A stretch of DNA of 64,000 nucleotides from Martelella lutilitoris (GCF_005924265.1 NZ_VCLB01000008.1:1-64000); one strand, 5' to 3'; counted from the stretch's first letter, positions 16,545 to 25,732 are shown. The notes: generated by a model not told the origin, from the sequence alone. Numbers and translations are program-made.

Positions 16545-16793
16545 TTATTTCTGCTCCTGAAGCCAGGCCCATATCTCTTCGGCCTGTCCGTCCGACAGCT
16601 TTGTCTGATCGTTCTCTTCTGCCGAATTGGCCTTGATGTAGCCGTCGAGCGCTGCCGAGAACTGCCAGACGCTCATGGCGTCGACCTGTTGCGGGGAAAA
16701 GCCCATAGCCGCGCCAGCACCGTAGATTTTCGCCATGCGGATCTTGCCGTTCGGAAGATCGTCAAGACGTCCTTCAGCGCCAGCGCTTTTCAC
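16545..16793 (-). CDS. putative tail assembly chaperone, second gene
   Basis: This 82-residue product lies directly before the tape measure gene, the position of lambda G-T. The text MSVWQFSAALDGYIKAN (about 40-56) occurs in rhizobial prophage tail chaperone proteins as I recall them. GTG 16793 overlaps the upstream stop as GTGA; an internal ATG at 16736 is an alternative start. A programmed frameshift as in lambda cannot be excluded but the separate overlapping start makes it unnecessary. Confidence 0.65.
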   Translation of the reverse strand: MKSAGAEGRLDDLPNGKIRMAKIYGAGAAMGFSPQQVDAMSVWQFSAALDGYIKANSAEENDQTKLSDGQAEEIWAWLQEQK

Positions 16794-17116
16794 TCCCCCA
16801 CGGTTTCATCCGGGGCGCCGGCCAGACCGGCGAACACGATTGCCAGGGCGAGCGGGTGATTTTCGAGCGGCGGCCGATCCTTCACATACCGGCCGGCAAG
16901 TTTCAGCGCCTCTTTCGGCTCCATCCCGCCGCCGATCAGACCGATGCGCACGGTCTCGAAGACGTCCTCGATCTTCCATTCGCCGGACTGCAAGCGCGAA
17001 AGCAGCCGCATCGGGCCGCAATCGCACTTTTCCTGCAGTTCGGTGATCTGTCCGTAGCCAAGGCGGAAGGGATAGATCCCATCGCCAAAGGGCTGTTCGA
17101 TCCGGGCATCACGCAT
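16790..17116 (-). CDS. tail assembly chaperone, gene-transfer-agent type
   Basis: The frame is open to 17314, but I start at ATG 17116 (108 aa), which overlaps the stop of the tail tube gene as TGATG. The sequence beginning MRDARIEQPFGDG, with YGQITELQEKCDCGP and a following helical part, matches the GTA family tail chaperone (Phage_TAC_11 type). It probably binds the tape measure protein before tail tube polymerisation. Confidence 0.8.
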   Translation of the reverse strand: MRDARIEQPFGDGIYPFRLGYGQITELQEKCDCGPMRLLSRLQSGEWKIEDVFETVRIGLIGGGMEPKEALKLAGRYVKDRPPLENHPLALAIVFAGLAGAPDETVGE

Positions 17117-17565
17117 CAGGCCGCGACCCACTCGTTTTCGATGGCGCCGGCCGAATCCATCTGAATGGCCGACTTTACCTTCGGATCCCCGCTCTTCTCG
17201 CCGCTGATCTCGAAGCTGGTCAGATGGAAGGGCCCTGTCCATTTCATGGTGCCGGTCGAGTACTGGATGGAAAGCTCGCAGTTGATCGCCTCGGTACTGG
17301 CGAACGCCTCCCACCAGGGCTGGATCGACGTTGCAGCCAGAACGCCGTCGCCGGAGACCGAGGCCGAGAGGCTTTCGGCGTTGCGCTCCAGCCAGGTCAC
17401 CTGATCTTCATCGTCACAGTCGACCACCAGCGTTTCGCCGGTATTCTTCGAAAAGGTCAGCGACTTCGACGTCATCCCGCAAGGCTGGGCGAAGACTTCC
17501 GGATCGGCGCCGTCACCCAGCTTGATCAGAAGTTTGCCGAAGGTCGTGGTTTTTGCTTCTGCCAT
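17116..17565 (-). CDS. major tail tube protein
   Basis: The 149-residue protein has the strand-rich layout of siphoviral tail tube proteins and the C-terminal ISGEKSGDPKVKSAIQMDSAG segment typical of TP901-1/GTA-type tubes. It lies in the standard place, between the tail completion genes and the chaperone. It would polymerise as hexamer rings around the tape measure. Confidence 0.82.
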   Translation of the reverse strand: MAEAKTTTFGKLLIKLGDGADPEVFAQPCGMTSKSLTFSKNTGETLVVDCDDEDQVTWLERNAESLSASVSGDGVLAATSIQPWWEAFASTEAINCELSIQYSTGTMKWTGPFHLTSFEISGEKSGDPKVKSAIQMDSAGAIENEWVAA

Positions 17566-17638
17566 TTTCCATAGCTCCAGTGTTCCGCCACCGCAGACGA
17601 CGGATGGCGATTGCAGATTTCAGATTGTCGGGGTGGGT

Positions 17639-18166
17639 TCAGTCGATCTCGACAAAGGCCGTGAACGACAGGGCGGCATGGTTGGTTATGCCGTTCGGCT
17701 CGCGGAGGATCCGGGTGATGCGATGGTCGATCGTCACGTTTCCCGTTTCAATAGGGCTGAGAGAAAGGCCGGAACAGAAGTCCATCACCACCGAGGGATA
17801 GAGCCTTATGCCCGAAGCGCTGTCTTCCGCGCGGTAGCGCTCAAACGGTTCTCGATCGATGACCGTGACTTCAGCACCGTGCAGACAACGCTTCACGGCG
17901 CCGGCGAGCTTTTTCACCTCGGCCGATCCATAGGCTTCACCGTCACCTTCCGACCAGCAGTCGATCTGGAAGCTGATTTCCTCTCCCATGATGCACTCGG
18001 CATCGTCCTGCAGGCTGTCGCTCGGTCCCATGGAGATATAGGGAAAGGCCGGCTTTGGCTCCGCAGGCACGCGATCGAAGACGCGCGCAGCAACGAAACC
18101 GGAAACCGAAACGTCGCGCTTCAACCTGTTGATGACCACCCTGGTCAGTTCATAGTTTGGATCCAT
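17639..18166 (-). CDS. tail completion protein (DUF3168)
   Basis: I begin at ATG 18166 (MDPNYELTRVV, 175 aa), one base overlapping the upstream stop. The protein shows the DUF3168 features: an N-terminal helix (LTRVVINRLKRD), PAFPYISMGPS near 37-47, and a C-terminal EIDLSV-like strand set. Members join the tail tube to the head-tail connector. Confidence 0.8.
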   Translation of the reverse strand: MDPNYELTRVVINRLKRDVSVSGFVAARVFDRVPAEPKPAFPYISMGPSDSLQDDAECIMGEEISFQIDCWSEGDGEAYGSAEVKKLAGAVKRCLHGAEVTVIDREPFERYRAEDSASGIRLYPSVVMDFCSGLSLSPIETGNVTIDHRITRILREPNGITNHAALSFTAFVEID

Positions 18167-18597
18167 CAGCCACCTGCCGCGACCTGTTTTGCCGCCTTTG
18201 TGAGCGAGCGGGATATCCGTGATTTCACGCGGCGACGCTTGGCCCGATAGGACACATAGAAATAGGGTTGAGCCGGCATGTCCTGTCGGCCGAATTCGAC
18301 CCACCGCGCCCAGAACGCTTCATCATCGCCGGCATAGATCGTGATGGTCAGTTCGGAGCCGAGCGAGGATTTCACCGTGGCCGCAATGATCGAGCCGGAT
18401 GGCGCACGCCCCCAAGTCCAGCCGATGCTATCGCGAAGCGCGCCGCTGTCGACCGGCGCAAGACTTCTCATCAAGGCGACGATTTCGTCGGCCGACTGCT
18501 CCATCGCGCGCCGGATCAGTTTTTTGGCAACAACCGGCATCCGCTTCAATTTCCGCTCAAGGGCGGCGCGGCCGAGAATGGTCGAGCGTCGAGCCAT
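18166..18597 (-). CDS. HK97 gp10-like tail completion protein
   Basis: The start is ATG 18597 (143 aa), which overlaps the upstream gene's stop as TGATG; the longer frame to 18636 would run into that gene. The sequence has the HK97-gp10 layout: helical N-terminus, LAPVDSGALRDSIGW (about 48-62), then RWVEFGR and PAQPYFYVSYR near the C-terminus. Confidence 0.85.
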   Translation of the reverse strand: MARRSTILGRAALERKLKRMPVVAKKLIRRAMEQSADEIVALMRSLAPVDSGALRDSIGWTWGRAPSGSIIAATVKSSLGSELTITIYAGDDEAFWARWVEFGRQDMPAQPYFYVSYRAKRRRVKSRISRSLTKAAKQVAAGG

Positions 18598-18959
18598 CAG
18601 CTCGGCTCGCCTTCCGAAACCATCATCTCGATCCACCTGTTTTCGTCATCGACATTGACCGGCGGCGCCGTGATCGCGAACACCCTGCCCGGCTTGCGGG
18701 CATCCATGATGCGCCAGTCTGCCGTGACCGCCGCCGCTTCGGCACTGTATCGGATGCGCACCGTGTAGGGCTGGACGCCCTGGAGGCGTGCGGCCATCAC
18801 GGTTTCGGTGCCATTGCGCGCGATCATCTGCGCACGGCGGGTAAACACGGTCTCGAAAGGTCCGGCGACTTCGTTGCCATAGCCGTCATCGGCGACGATC
18901 CGCTTCTGGAAATGCAGCCTGGACCGCAATTGTCCGCCGCTAGTCGCCGGTCGTGCCAT
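18597..18959 (-). CDS. head-tail joining / head closure protein
   Basis: The 120-residue protein matches the SPP1 gp16-like head closure family: LRSRLHFQKR (about 11-20) at the start, GPFETVFTRRAQMI, a TVRIRYS strand and a C-terminal WIEMMVSE. It sits between the connector gene group and gp10, as in HK97-like phages. Confidence 0.8.
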   Translation of the reverse strand: MARPATSGGQLRSRLHFQKRIVADDGYGNEVAGPFETVFTRRAQMIARNGTETVMAARLQGVQPYTVRIRYSAEAAAVTADWRIMDARKPGRVFAITAPPVNVDDENRWIEMMVSEGEPS

Positions 18960-19122
18960 GTTCGGCCTCCGCGTCTCTTCGCCGGGCAGCGCCAGCGCTC
19001 ACTGCATCATCGGCGCAAGCAGCCCGGACGTTGTATTCGCCGCCCGCGCGATAGGCGATCGTGATCTTTGGCCTTTCCGGCGGCGACCAGCGAAACGGCT
19101 TGTCGAAAACAATCCGAACCAT
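18940..19122 (-). CDS. small hypothetical phage head-region protein
   Basis: This 60-residue product overlaps the following gene by 20 bases and starts 3 bases after the upstream stop. The N-terminal half (VRIVFDKPFRWSPPERPKIT) is plausible protein and recurs in rhizobial prophages in this position as far as I recall; the C-terminal half is charged and featureless. Function unknown. Confidence 0.6.
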   Translation of the reverse strand: MVRIVFDKPFRWSPPERPKITIAYRAGGEYNVRAACADDAVSAGAARRRDAEAEHGTTGD

Positions 19123-19125
19123 CGA

Positions 19126-19398
19126 TCAATCCTCGATCGTCGCGACGGTCGCGGACGTACCCGAAGCTATTACCAACCCCGGAACATGCGGGGGGATGAA
19201 GCCGGCCGCCATGCCGACAAACGGAATCACACCCTCTTCCTCGCCGGCCGGGCGATAGGCAACATCACCCGCCGACAGAAGGACGATCGCTTTCACCTCG
19301 GATCCGAGCGGCACATCGCCCGCGTTGAGATCGAGCACCCTGCCCTTGAAGCCGAACGTGCCAAGGTTGCCTTCGAACGTTTCGCGCTCAAAGCTCAT
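19126..19398 (-). CDS. small hypothetical phage protein
   Basis: A 90-residue, glycine-rich, beta-type product in the head-tail connector cluster. It starts 11 bases after the connector gene. No motif recognised. The position between connector and head-closure genes makes a virion or assembly role likely. Confidence 0.6.
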   Translation of the reverse strand: MSFERETFEGNLGTFGFKGRVLDLNAGDVPLGSEVKAIVLLSAGDVAYRPAGEEEGVIPFVGMAAGFIPPHVPGLVIASGTSATVATIED

Positions 19399-19409
19399 AG
19401 CGTTTCCTT

Positions 19410-19988
19410 TCAGGCATTGAGCCGGTAGTTGCTGAGCAAAGACCAGAAGCCGGAGCTATCCGGCAGCTCGGCCGTGATCGTGCCGGTGATCACCTGTTCG
19501 CGATTGCGGTACCAGGTCCCGATCAGAAGCAGCATGGCCTGACAGACGGCGGCCGGCGCTTCGTCAAAGCCGACGACAAGATCCACCGCGATGCGTGATC
19601 CCGGCATGATGGCAGGCCACCCTCTTCTAGGCGCTGCGACAATGGAAGCGCGAAGCCCATCGAGCCGCGTTTCATAGGCGGCGGCGTCAAGGGTGGTTTC
19701 ACCGCCAGCCGGATCAATGTAACGCACGGCTTTGACCTCTTTGACCGGCCCGACCGGCAAGCGGGCGAAGTCTTCGAAGCCATGACAGTGAAGCGTGACG
19801 GTTTTCCGCACAACAACCAGTCCGGCGACCTGTTCGACATGATCGCGGGCGGCAGCGATCAACCGACTGATAGAACCGTCATCGTCGTCAAAATCGACCG
19901 TAAGCTGCTCTTTCGCAGCCTCCAGGGTGATCGCCTCATCTTCCGCTGGCGCAATGACAACCGGCTCGGTCCAACCCAACCGGCTCAT
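19410..19988 (-). CDS. head-tail connector protein (HK97 gp6-like)
   Basis: The 192-residue protein begins with ITLEAAKEQL (about 20-29), followed by DGSISRLIAAARDHVEQVAG (about 38-57, shown in part), the hallmark of gp6-like connectors, and ends with helices including AVCQAMLLLIGTWYRNRE. It would form the ring between the portal and head closure proteins. Its ATG overlaps the stop of the 59-codon gene upstream as ATGA. Confidence 0.85.
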   Translation of the reverse strand: MSRLGWTEPVVIAPAEDEAITLEAAKEQLTVDFDDDDGSISRLIAAARDHVEQVAGLVVVRKTVTLHCHGFEDFARLPVGPVKEVKAVRYIDPAGGETTLDAAAYETRLDGLRASIVAAPRRGWPAIMPGSRIAVDLVVGFDEAPAAVCQAMLLLIGTWYRNREQVITGTITAELPDSSGFWSLLSNYRLNA

Positions 19989-20164
19989 TGGCGGATCTCC
20001 GGCGCCGGGCCTTTGACGGCCTTGCTCGGGTTCGCCTCGGTCACCGGAACCGCCAATCCGGCATCGATCAGCCTTACGGCCTGATCTTTGGGGAAACGCC
20101 GACGCTCTCCGGGCGCAAGGATATAGTCAGGCCCGGCATAGCCGGCCAGCATCTTGATTTCCAT
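19985..20164 (-). CDS. 59-residue phage head protein
   Basis: A short frame starting at ATG 20164 reads MEIKMLAGYAGPDYILAPGE at its N-terminus, then a basic KDQAVRLIDAGLAVPV helix. It ends with a TGA overlapping the next ATG (ATGA). Codon use fits the operon. Similar short proteins with a PGE...DLVDAGYA pattern occur after capsid genes of many phages. The exact role is not known. Confidence 0.7.
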   Translation of the reverse strand: MEIKMLAGYAGPDYILAPGERRRFPKDQAVRLIDAGLAVPVTEANPSKAVKGPAPEIRQ

Positions 20165-20188
20165 GGATGGTCTCCCTCGGAGAAAATG

Positions 20189-20212
20189 GGCAGGCGCTTC
20201 GCTGCGCCTGCC
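20189..20212 (-). terminator. hairpin between capsid gene and connector genes
   Basis: A perfect 9-bp stem (20189-20197 with 20204-20212, GGCAGGCGC/GCGCCTGCC) with a 6-base loop follows the capsid stop codon. On the minus strand it is followed by CATTTTCT, a short T-run. It may act as an attenuator that lets capsid mRNA exceed connector mRNA. Confidence 0.55.
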
Positions 20213-20227
20213 GTTTCAGCCTCGCGA

Positions 20228-21499
20228 TCAGGAAGCCTTCATTTTCAGGTGCTTCACGGCATTGACGTCACCCAGCTCGCCGTCGAAGCGGATCAGGCCC
20301 GCAATGCCCATGTCGGGCCAGAAGCGCTCGCGCATCACGCCGACGACAGGCGCACCGACCTTGCGGACGAAATACCGGGAGAAGTCGCCGAACAGCATGG
20401 GTTTCGCGCCGGCGCCGATATCCGGCATCGCCTGATTGATCGAGTATTTGCGGCCGTTAAAGTTGGCCGGGATCCCTGCCTGGACATCGCCCTTCTGCCA
20501 GAGATAGTTGCCGTCACCATCCTTCAGCTTGCGAATGGCCAAAAGCGTGTTGTCGTTGAACATGTAGCGGACTTTCGGACTGGTCCGGTAGGCAGGATCA
20601 ACCGAATGCTCCAGCTCCATGATCTCATCGAATTTCAGACTACCGGCGGCCGCTGCAATCAGTCCCTGCCCGGATGCCGTCAGAATGCCGTTCGGGGCAT
20701 TTGTCCCCGTGCCGATGGTCAGCTGGCGGTTGGCGATACGGCCGAGGCGTTCGCCGATCAGAAAGCCGAGGAAGGATTCCATGTTGGCGATGCCGTCCGT
20801 GTCGAGCTCGAAAGACCAGCGGACGAAAGGCGTGTTGTAGACATAGGCATTCAGAAGCTTCTGCCCGAACTCGACATCGCCGCTGCCATCGTCGGGCAGC
20901 TCTTCACCCTCGGTATGCGGATCCGCTTCGTTGTCGGTATCATCGACGGTCGGCACCTGGATCGGATTGCCGCTTGCCGTGTTCATGACCGTGGCCACGT
21001 CTTCATCGTACATCGGCCCCCACATCTTCATCACCTTGATGATCTCGCCGTGGAGTTCGGTCGGAACCGTATAGCCGCCGGCGGCATTGCTGCCGGTGGT
21101 CTGGGCGCGGTTTTCGAACCGCGCGGCGCCGGTCTTCAGGACGTTGCGTTCCTCGGGCGTCAGATCCACGATCGCCGTGCCGCAGATCACACGGGAGAAC
21201 ACCTCGCGGTATTCCGGCGTCGGATCATCGCCGCCTGCACCGCGCGTCTCGGTGTCATCTCCGGTCGGGCGGTTGCGGGCGCGGCGCTCTTCCGCGCTTT
21301 TCTCGATTTCGAGCTGGCGTTCCTCGCGCTGGATCTGCTTTTCGAGCCTGTCATATTCGGCCATAGCCGTATCGTGCGCGGTTTCCAGTTCCGCCGCTCG
21401 GGCTTCATCGGTGTTGTCGTTGATCTGGTTGAGACGTTCGCGGGCCTCTTCGGCAATGGTTTCCTGCCGCTGCCGCAGCTCTTTGATCCGCTGGATCAT
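20228..21499 (-). CDS. HK97-fold major capsid protein
   Basis: The 423-residue protein starts with a coiled-coil delta/scaffold domain (about 1-85), then the shell domain from about 95. Typical stretches include AAGGYTVPTELHGEII (about 139-154), the P-domain region FVRWSFELD, and the C-terminal A-domain with DMGIAGLIRFDGE. The preceding protease gene implies removal of the delta domain at maturation. Confidence 0.93.
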   Translation of the reverse strand: MIQRIKELRQRQETIAEEARERLNQINDNTDEARAAELETAHDTAMAEYDRLEKQIQREERQLEIEKSAEERRARNRPTGDDTETRGAGGDDPTPEYREVFSRVICGTAIVDLTPEERNVLKTGAARFENRAQTTGSNAAGGYTVPTELHGEIIKVMKMWGPMYDEDVATVMNTASGNPIQVPTVDDTDNEADPHTEGEELPDDGSGDVEFGQKLLNAYVYNTPFVRWSFELDTDGIANMESFLGFLIGERLGRIANRQLTIGTGTNAPNGILTASGQGLIAAAAGSLKFDEIMELEHSVDPAYRTSPKVRYMFNDNTLLAIRKLKDGDGNYLWQKGDVQAGIPANFNGRKYSINQAMPDIGAGAKPMLFGDFSRYFVRKVGAPVVGVMRERFWPDMGIAGLIRFDGELGDVNAVKHLKMKAS

Positions 21500-21554
21500 G
21501 TCTGTGCTCCATTCCTGATTTTCAGAGAGGTTATTCGGCGCTTGGCGGCCCGCC

Positions 21555-22148
21555 TTACGCCTTACTCCGCGATCTGAGATCGAGGGTGGCTTTCATCCGC
21601 AACCGTCGCGCGGCCGCATGAAAATTGGTTCGGGCGCGATCTCGTTTCGCTGCTTCGAGATCGCGCATTGCAAGCTGGGTGTCGTCGTAAGCGGGAAAAG
21701 CCACGGCGCTCACTTCCATGAGATCGGCCGCAATGATCGTCCGTTTCCACGGCTCGACCGTTTCGTCCCATTCCTGTTTGACGACATAAAAGCCGAACGA
21801 CATGCCGGAGATATCGCCGCGCTCCAGCAGGACCGCGAGGTCGCGCCCGTCCGTCGTGTCCGGCAGATCGATTTCGACGCGAAGCCCCTTGTCATCCTCG
21901 GTGAGGCGCAGCGTGTTCGCCGAACTCCGGCCGATGACGCGACCGGGATCATGGTCGATCAGCGCCCGCACATCGGATTTCCTCAGGGTTTCGGCAAAGG
22001 CTCCCGGGGCGATGCGCTCGACAAATAGGCCGCCGATATCGGCGTCACTGTTAAACAGCGCCGCATAACCGACAGCCGTCTTCGTGTCGCCGTCCGCCCG
22101 GATCTCGGGACGGCGGGCGACCGCTCGCTTAAGCAGCGTCATGGTCAT
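21555..22148 (-). CDS. HK97-family prohead protease
   Basis: The 197-residue serine protease has ALFNSDADIGG..FVERIAPGAF at 30-51, catalytic histidine H66 in DHDPGRVIG, and the serine motif SGMSFGF at 114-120. It processes the capsid delta domain in the procapsid. The start overlaps the portal stop as ATGA. A basic tail follows residue 165. Confidence 0.92.
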   Translation of the reverse strand: MTMTLLKRAVARRPEIRADGDTKTAVGYAALFNSDADIGGLFVERIAPGAFAETLRKSDVRALIDHDPGRVIGRSSANTLRLTEDDKGLRVEIDLPDTTDGRDLAVLLERGDISGMSFGFYVVKQEWDETVEPWKRTIIAADLMEVSAVAFPAYDDTQLAMRDLEAAKRDRARTNFHAAARRLRMKATLDLRSRSKA

Positions 22149-23371
22149 TCTCCGGTGGTTGGTTCGCCCGGCGCCGGGCTCCTGGAGACCGTGCCGAGCG
22201 GGACGGTCGCACCCTGAATATAGAGCGTGTCCCCGTTCGGCTTGTTCGGCCGGTTTTCCTTCTCGCGCGCTTCGTTCGGCGTCAGGATGCCCGACTGGAC
22301 ACCGCGCGCCAGACCTTCGATGCGGCTCTTGAAATCGCCGCGCATCAGCGCATCGAGATTATGTTCCGCATAGCGCGTGGTCCGCCTCGGGCCGAACAGT
22401 TTGAGATTGATTTCCTGTTCGAAGTTGCGCGCCCATTGGGCAATCACATGCTTCACCAGGTGCAGGTCCTGCTGCTCGGAATTGTTCAGCGTGGCATGGG
22501 TCAGATCCTGCAAAAAGAGAGGCGGCAGGTTGAACAGCCGGGCGATTTCCTCAATCTGGAACCGGCGCGCTTCGGTCATCTGCCCCTTGGCCGGATCGAA
22601 ACCGACCTGTTTGAGCTCATATCCCGGCGGAATGGAAAAGAAGCTGTCGCCGAACTCGCGCGCATAATCGATGGCACGGTCGATGTCCTCTTTCGCCCGT
22701 TTCATGGCCGCCGCGCCAGTCGGCATCGGTCCTGTCAGAGCAAGCGGCGGAATGCCGCCATTGGCAAAGAAGTTCGAACCGTATTCGTTCATCGCGAGCG
22801 CGAGCTGGATCGCGTTCCGTCCTGTGGCGACCGGCGCATAAGACGAGATCATGTCCGCTTTTCTCAAGAAGGCGATGTCGATCACGTCCTGCGCATCATA
22901 GCTTTTGCCCTCATAGGAATAGCTGATACGCCCGCCGGTTCTCCGGATGGTCACCTTGCCCGGCTCCATCGGCCAGATGGCAACCACCGAGCGCCCGGCC
23001 CGTTCGATCCACGAGAGCGAACGCCCGGAGGTGAACACCTGAGACCAGCAATATTCCCGCCAGCTGTAGCTGGTCCATTGCGGGTTCGGCGCTTCGTTCA
23101 GAAGCGTCTGAATGCCACCCTGCATCTGCGTCGCGCCGTCCTTGCCGGATCGGAACGCATGCAGCGGCAGGTTCGCAAGACTGCCCGACAGGAAGGTGAC
23201 GGCCGCCGAAAAGGCGGGCACCCGCATCGCGCTTTCGACAGACACCGAAGGCAGGTTCCCCGACTTGATGCCGAAGAACTCAAGGAAGTTTGCAGCGCTG
23301 ACCTTGACGGTCGGGTCTTCGATATTCGCCGCGCGAACGTCATGTCTGGCCTTTCGACCGAATAGTCTCAT
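22145..23371 (-). CDS. HK97-family portal protein
   Basis: The 408-residue protein shows the phage portal family: VSVESAMRVPAFSAAVTFLSGSLA (partly shown, about 44-60), a NPQWTSYSWREYCWSQ region, YAPVATGRNAIQLALAMNEY (about 187-206 in part), and the C-terminal EEIARLFNLPPLFL. It forms the dodecameric DNA channel at one capsid vertex. Its start overlaps the terminase stop as ATGA. Confidence 0.93.
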   Translation of the reverse strand: MRLFGRKARHDVRAANIEDPTVKVSAANFLEFFGIKSGNLPSVSVESAMRVPAFSAAVTFLSGSLANLPLHAFRSGKDGATQMQGGIQTLLNEAPNPQWTSYSWREYCWSQVFTSGRSLSWIERAGRSVVAIWPMEPGKVTIRRTGGRISYSYEGKSYDAQDVIDIAFLRKADMISSYAPVATGRNAIQLALAMNEYGSNFFANGGIPPLALTGPMPTGAAAMKRAKEDIDRAIDYAREFGDSFFSIPPGYELKQVGFDPAKGQMTEARRFQIEEIARLFNLPPLFLQDLTHATLNNSEQQDLHLVKHVIAQWARNFEQEINLKLFGPRRTTRYAEHNLDALMRGDFKSRIEGLARGVQSGILTPNEAREKENRPNKPNGDTLYIQGATVPLGTVSRSPAPGEPTTGE

Positions 23372-25134
23372 GATTGCTTCACCAGCGTGTAGTCCGGATC
23401 ATCCCAGGGGGAAGCCGGCTCCGGTTCTTCATCCGTCATCGCAAGCCCGATCCCCATGACCGTGGCGACAACACCGTCGATTTTGTCGAGTGAGTGCTTC
23501 TTGTCCGGCACGTAGTTGAGGTTCACGTCGAAGCGTACCGAACAATGCCCTGCCATCCAGCCGAGAACCGGATGGCCGCCGTGCTCGATATCCTGGGCAA
23601 ACACGAGCCGCTCGAATTCCTTTGTCGGAGCACTGAGGTTGGCCGTCGTCTGGCGCATATCCACCAGCAGCTCGGCATCGAGCCCCTCGTGCTGAAGATC
23701 CCCGATCAGCTTGCTCGTGCCCCACGGGTCGTAGCCGATCCGCTCGACCGCAAAATGAGCGCCGGCATCGAATATCGCCCGCATCAGGAAATTGAGATCG
23801 ACAAAATCACCCGGCGTCGTCTCCAGTGCGCCCGACTTCACCCAGGCATTCCAGTTGACGCGCTTGTCTTCCTGCGCACGCCGCTCAAGAGTTTCTTCCG
23901 GCACCCAGAACCGAGGAATGACAACCCATTTGTCGTTGTCGGCATCGGGCGGCAGGATCGCAACAAGCGCGGTCAGGTCGTTCACCGACGACACGTCGAA
24001 GGCCAGGAACGCGCGACGGCCCTTGTTTTCTTCCCAAAGACGCGGCCAGGACTTGGCGTCAGCCGTGCACGCCTGCCATTTCGAACGCGGCAGCCAGCCG
24101 CCGATCTGATCGACCCAGCGGTTGAGGTGGTAGCACTGAAAGATTGCTTCCTGCGCCGGCCGGCCTTTGGCTTTGCGAAACTCGGTGCGCAGATAATCGA
24201 GCGTTGGCGTCAGGCCAAGGCTGGGATTGGCCTTTCGCCAGATCGTCTCCTCGGTCCAGTCGTCTTCATCGTCGATCCCGAAATAGACAACCAGCGTGGA
24301 CGGATCATCGATCTCGCCGCGCATGATCGACAGGGATTCCTGAAACCACTCATAGCCGACGCGGTTCTCGCGCCGCCCTGCCGTCGAGGCAAAAAGCTCG
24401 ATCGGCTGAAGCCGGGCGCCAGTACCCTGCCGAAGCGTGTCGGCAATCTCGGTCGATTTCCACTCGTGGATTTCGTCCCCGACCGTCACTGTGGGCGATT
24501 TGCCGTGTTTGCCCTTTGTCGACCCCGTCAGAAGCTGGCAGAGAGACGACGTTTCCCGAAGATAGATGCTCCGGGCGTTGATGGTGATCCGCTCGTTGCC
24601 GTGCCTGTCTTCCTTCAGCCCATCCGCCGCTTCGATGATCTGCACCATCTTGTTGAACGGGATGAGCGCCTGGTCCTCATCACGGGCAAACACGTAAGCC
24701 TGCGCACCCTGGATCTTCTCAAGTACGAAGAACAGCACCGCCAGCGCGGCGAGAAATTCCGACTTGCCGTTCTTACGCGGGATCCAGAGATCGAGCCGGC
24801 GGAAGATCCTGACATAGGCGATCGTCTGCGAATGCGTTTCCGGATCGATGATCTCGACCGGCTTTTTCCAGCCGACCAGCAGTCGAACTGTAATTTCCTG
24901 CCAGGGCAAAAGCTTGAACGCGATGCCGGCGAACCGGTCATCGGTCAGCCTGAAGATGCGCGGCCAGCGCTCGACAATGCGATCGGCCTTGTCGGCATCG
25001 AACCATGCACCCGGAATGGTGGCGGCGCGCTGCCATCCGGAGCGCGCCCATTCATAGGTTTCGTCATCGGCGTGGCAGGTGATCCAGTCTGGCAGCGGTT
25101 CAGTTGGGCTTGATACCGGGAGGGAGGCGTCCAT
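23368..25134 (-). CDS. terL: terminase large subunit
   Basis: The 588-residue DNA packaging motor has an ATPase domain with Walker A PRKNGKS at 119-125 and Walker B VTVGDE followed by IHEW near 217-226, and a C-terminal RNase H-like nuclease domain beginning FDVSSVNDLTAL, with a further acidic residue in LDKIDG. It belongs to the HK97/terminase_1 type. Its start lies 35 bases inside the small subunit gene. Confidence 0.94.
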   Translation of the reverse strand: MDASLPVSSPTEPLPDWITCHADDETYEWARSGWQRAATIPGAWFDADKADRIVERWPRIFRLTDDRFAGIAFKLLPWQEITVRLLVGWKKPVEIIDPETHSQTIAYVRIFRRLDLWIPRKNGKSEFLAALAVLFFVLEKIQGAQAYVFARDEDQALIPFNKMVQIIEAADGLKEDRHGNERITINARSIYLRETSSLCQLLTGSTKGKHGKSPTVTVGDEIHEWKSTEIADTLRQGTGARLQPIELFASTAGRRENRVGYEWFQESLSIMRGEIDDPSTLVVYFGIDDEDDWTEETIWRKANPSLGLTPTLDYLRTEFRKAKGRPAQEAIFQCYHLNRWVDQIGGWLPRSKWQACTADAKSWPRLWEENKGRRAFLAFDVSSVNDLTALVAILPPDADNDKWVVIPRFWVPEETLERRAQEDKRVNWNAWVKSGALETTPGDFVDLNFLMRAIFDAGAHFAVERIGYDPWGTSKLIGDLQHEGLDAELLVDMRQTTANLSAPTKEFERLVFAQDIEHGGHPVLGWMAGHCSVRFDVNLNYVPDKKHSLDKIDGVVATVMGIGLAMTDEEPEPASPWDDPDYTLVKQS

Positions 25135-25732
25135 CGTCGTTCATAATCCCCATGGGATCCGGGTCGGCCGCGTCGTCGCCACGTTCCCGACCGCCGCCGG
25201 ACGGCTGATCGAACGGCAACCTGCCCTGCCCTGCATTGAAGGTTTCGAGTTTCATCAAGTCCTGATCGCGCATCGGCGTCAGGCCGAACTCGCTGTCGAG
25301 CAACCGAAGCTGCGTTTCGGCTTTCGCCATGAACTCAAGCCCCGGATGCGTGCGATAGACCTCGTTGCCATCGCCTTTCTTGACCTTCACCGTCGTGCCG
25401 CCGCGCGGCAGATCGCGCCGCAGTTGTTCGGCCGTGGTCATGTAAAGCTGGGTCCAGATGCAATAGCGCGTGAGTGCTGCCCGATAGGCGGGCTTGCGTC
25501 GCCCGGTCGCCGCGAGAACCACCGAAAGCTCACGCCAGAGCCCGATGGCATGCTTCCAATAGGCCGGCTGTTTCCGAAACAGCGCCGGCAAGGGAAACGG
25601 GTCGCCGCTTCGCGCGGCATCATCATCGACCGATGTCACAACCGCCTCGATCTCTTTCTCGACTTTGCCCTTGCGGCGACCAGGAAACCCCTTCGCCGCC
25701 TGCTCGAGCGGATTGTCTTTGCGCCTGCCCAT
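25100..25732 (-). CDS. terS: terminase small subunit, P27 family
   Basis: The 210-residue protein has a basic N-terminus and a helical core containing ALTRYCIWTQLYMTTAEQL (part of about 85-103) and HPGLEFMAKAETQLRLLDSEFGLTP (partly cited), the pattern of P27-type small terminases. It recognises the packaging site and recruits TerL. The pac or cos site is expected nearby, perhaps within this gene or the HNH-TerS gap; I could not identify it. Confidence 0.87.
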   Translation of the reverse strand: MGRRKDNPLEQAAKGFPGRRKGKVEKEIEAVVTSVDDDAARSGDPFPLPALFRKQPAYWKHAIGLWRELSVVLAATGRRKPAYRAALTRYCIWTQLYMTTAEQLRRDLPRGGTTVKVKKGDGNEVYRTHPGLEFMAKAETQLRLLDSEFGLTPMRDQDLMKLETFNAGQGRLPFDQPSGGGRERGDDAADPDPMGIMNDDGRLPPGIKPN

